Below the pieces are notes generated by a model that had not been told where the DNA came from, searched no databases, and saw only the letters and a program-made list of their open reading frames with translations. Below are positions 59,876 through 64,000 of a DNA stretch of 64,000 nucleotides, in pieces. Position numbers and translations under genes: made by a program. Within the stretch, counting starts at the first letter, position 1. The number at the start of each line of letters is the position of its first letter. Origin of the DNA: Pelodera strongyloides (lineage: Eukaryota > Nematoda > Chromadorea > Rhabditida > Rhabditidae); NCBI GenBank assembly GCA_036852015.1, contig JAANDG010000256.1:62001-126000 (forward strand), read 5' to 3'.

Positions 59876-64000
<4,125 letters not shown>

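Overview
The window reads as nuclear DNA from an intron-rich, AT-rich invertebrate animal. Genes are split into many small exons by short GT-AG introns, intergenic gaps are mostly 0.5-2 kb, and the gene set is metazoan: maelstrom, MSH6, an SLC38A10-like transporter, 6-pyruvoyl-tetrahydropterin synthase, listerin and a Golgi-type GH47 mannosidase. Intron density is far above that of Caenorhabditis-like nematodes, and a maelstrom gene is present. Both fit an early-branching or slowly evolving invertebrate (a sponge, for example), but the species cannot be named from this sequence alone.

Left third (1-24 kb): the first exon of a leftward gene; a rightward AT-hook/coiled-coil protein gene (2025-4309) in which all seven introns are phase 1; and a rightward multi-pass membrane protein gene (5313-15212) whose reading frame can be followed through 12 exons. 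One intron of the membrane gene holds a complete, very young LTR retrotransposon (8775-13734). That element has 556-bp LTRs differing at one base, a 4-bp target duplication, a Gag with three CCHC zinc knuckles, and no pol. The leftward maelstrom gene (17338-23683) follows.

Middle (24-44 kb): leftward MSH6 (24774-33588), with a perfect 134-bp-TIR element ending 6 bp from one of its splice acceptors; a roughly 4-kb interval holding an unrecognised four-exon rightward gene candidate (34501-35450) between copies of a 17-bp inverted terminal-like motif, plus a long fold-back; and a leftward SLC38A10-like transporter (37557-43756).

Right third (44-64 kb), all leftward: PTS (44326-45360), listerin/LTN1 (46119-58862, about 40 exons) and the C-terminal catalytic part of a class I alpha-1,2-mannosidase (59876 to beyond 64000). 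One LTN1 intron is almost entirely a 2-kb, 39-bp-unit minisatellite.

A striking overall feature is the load of short inverted-repeat elements of several unrelated families, most of them inside introns. They include a TTAA-flanked fold-back family, an element with an 8-bp duplication, and GC-rich TIR elements. Maelstrom belongs to the piRNA transposon-silencing pathway in other animals. The remaining genes are housekeeping (mismatch repair, pterin synthesis, ribosome-associated quality control, N-glycan trimming), so no operon-like functional unit is implied.
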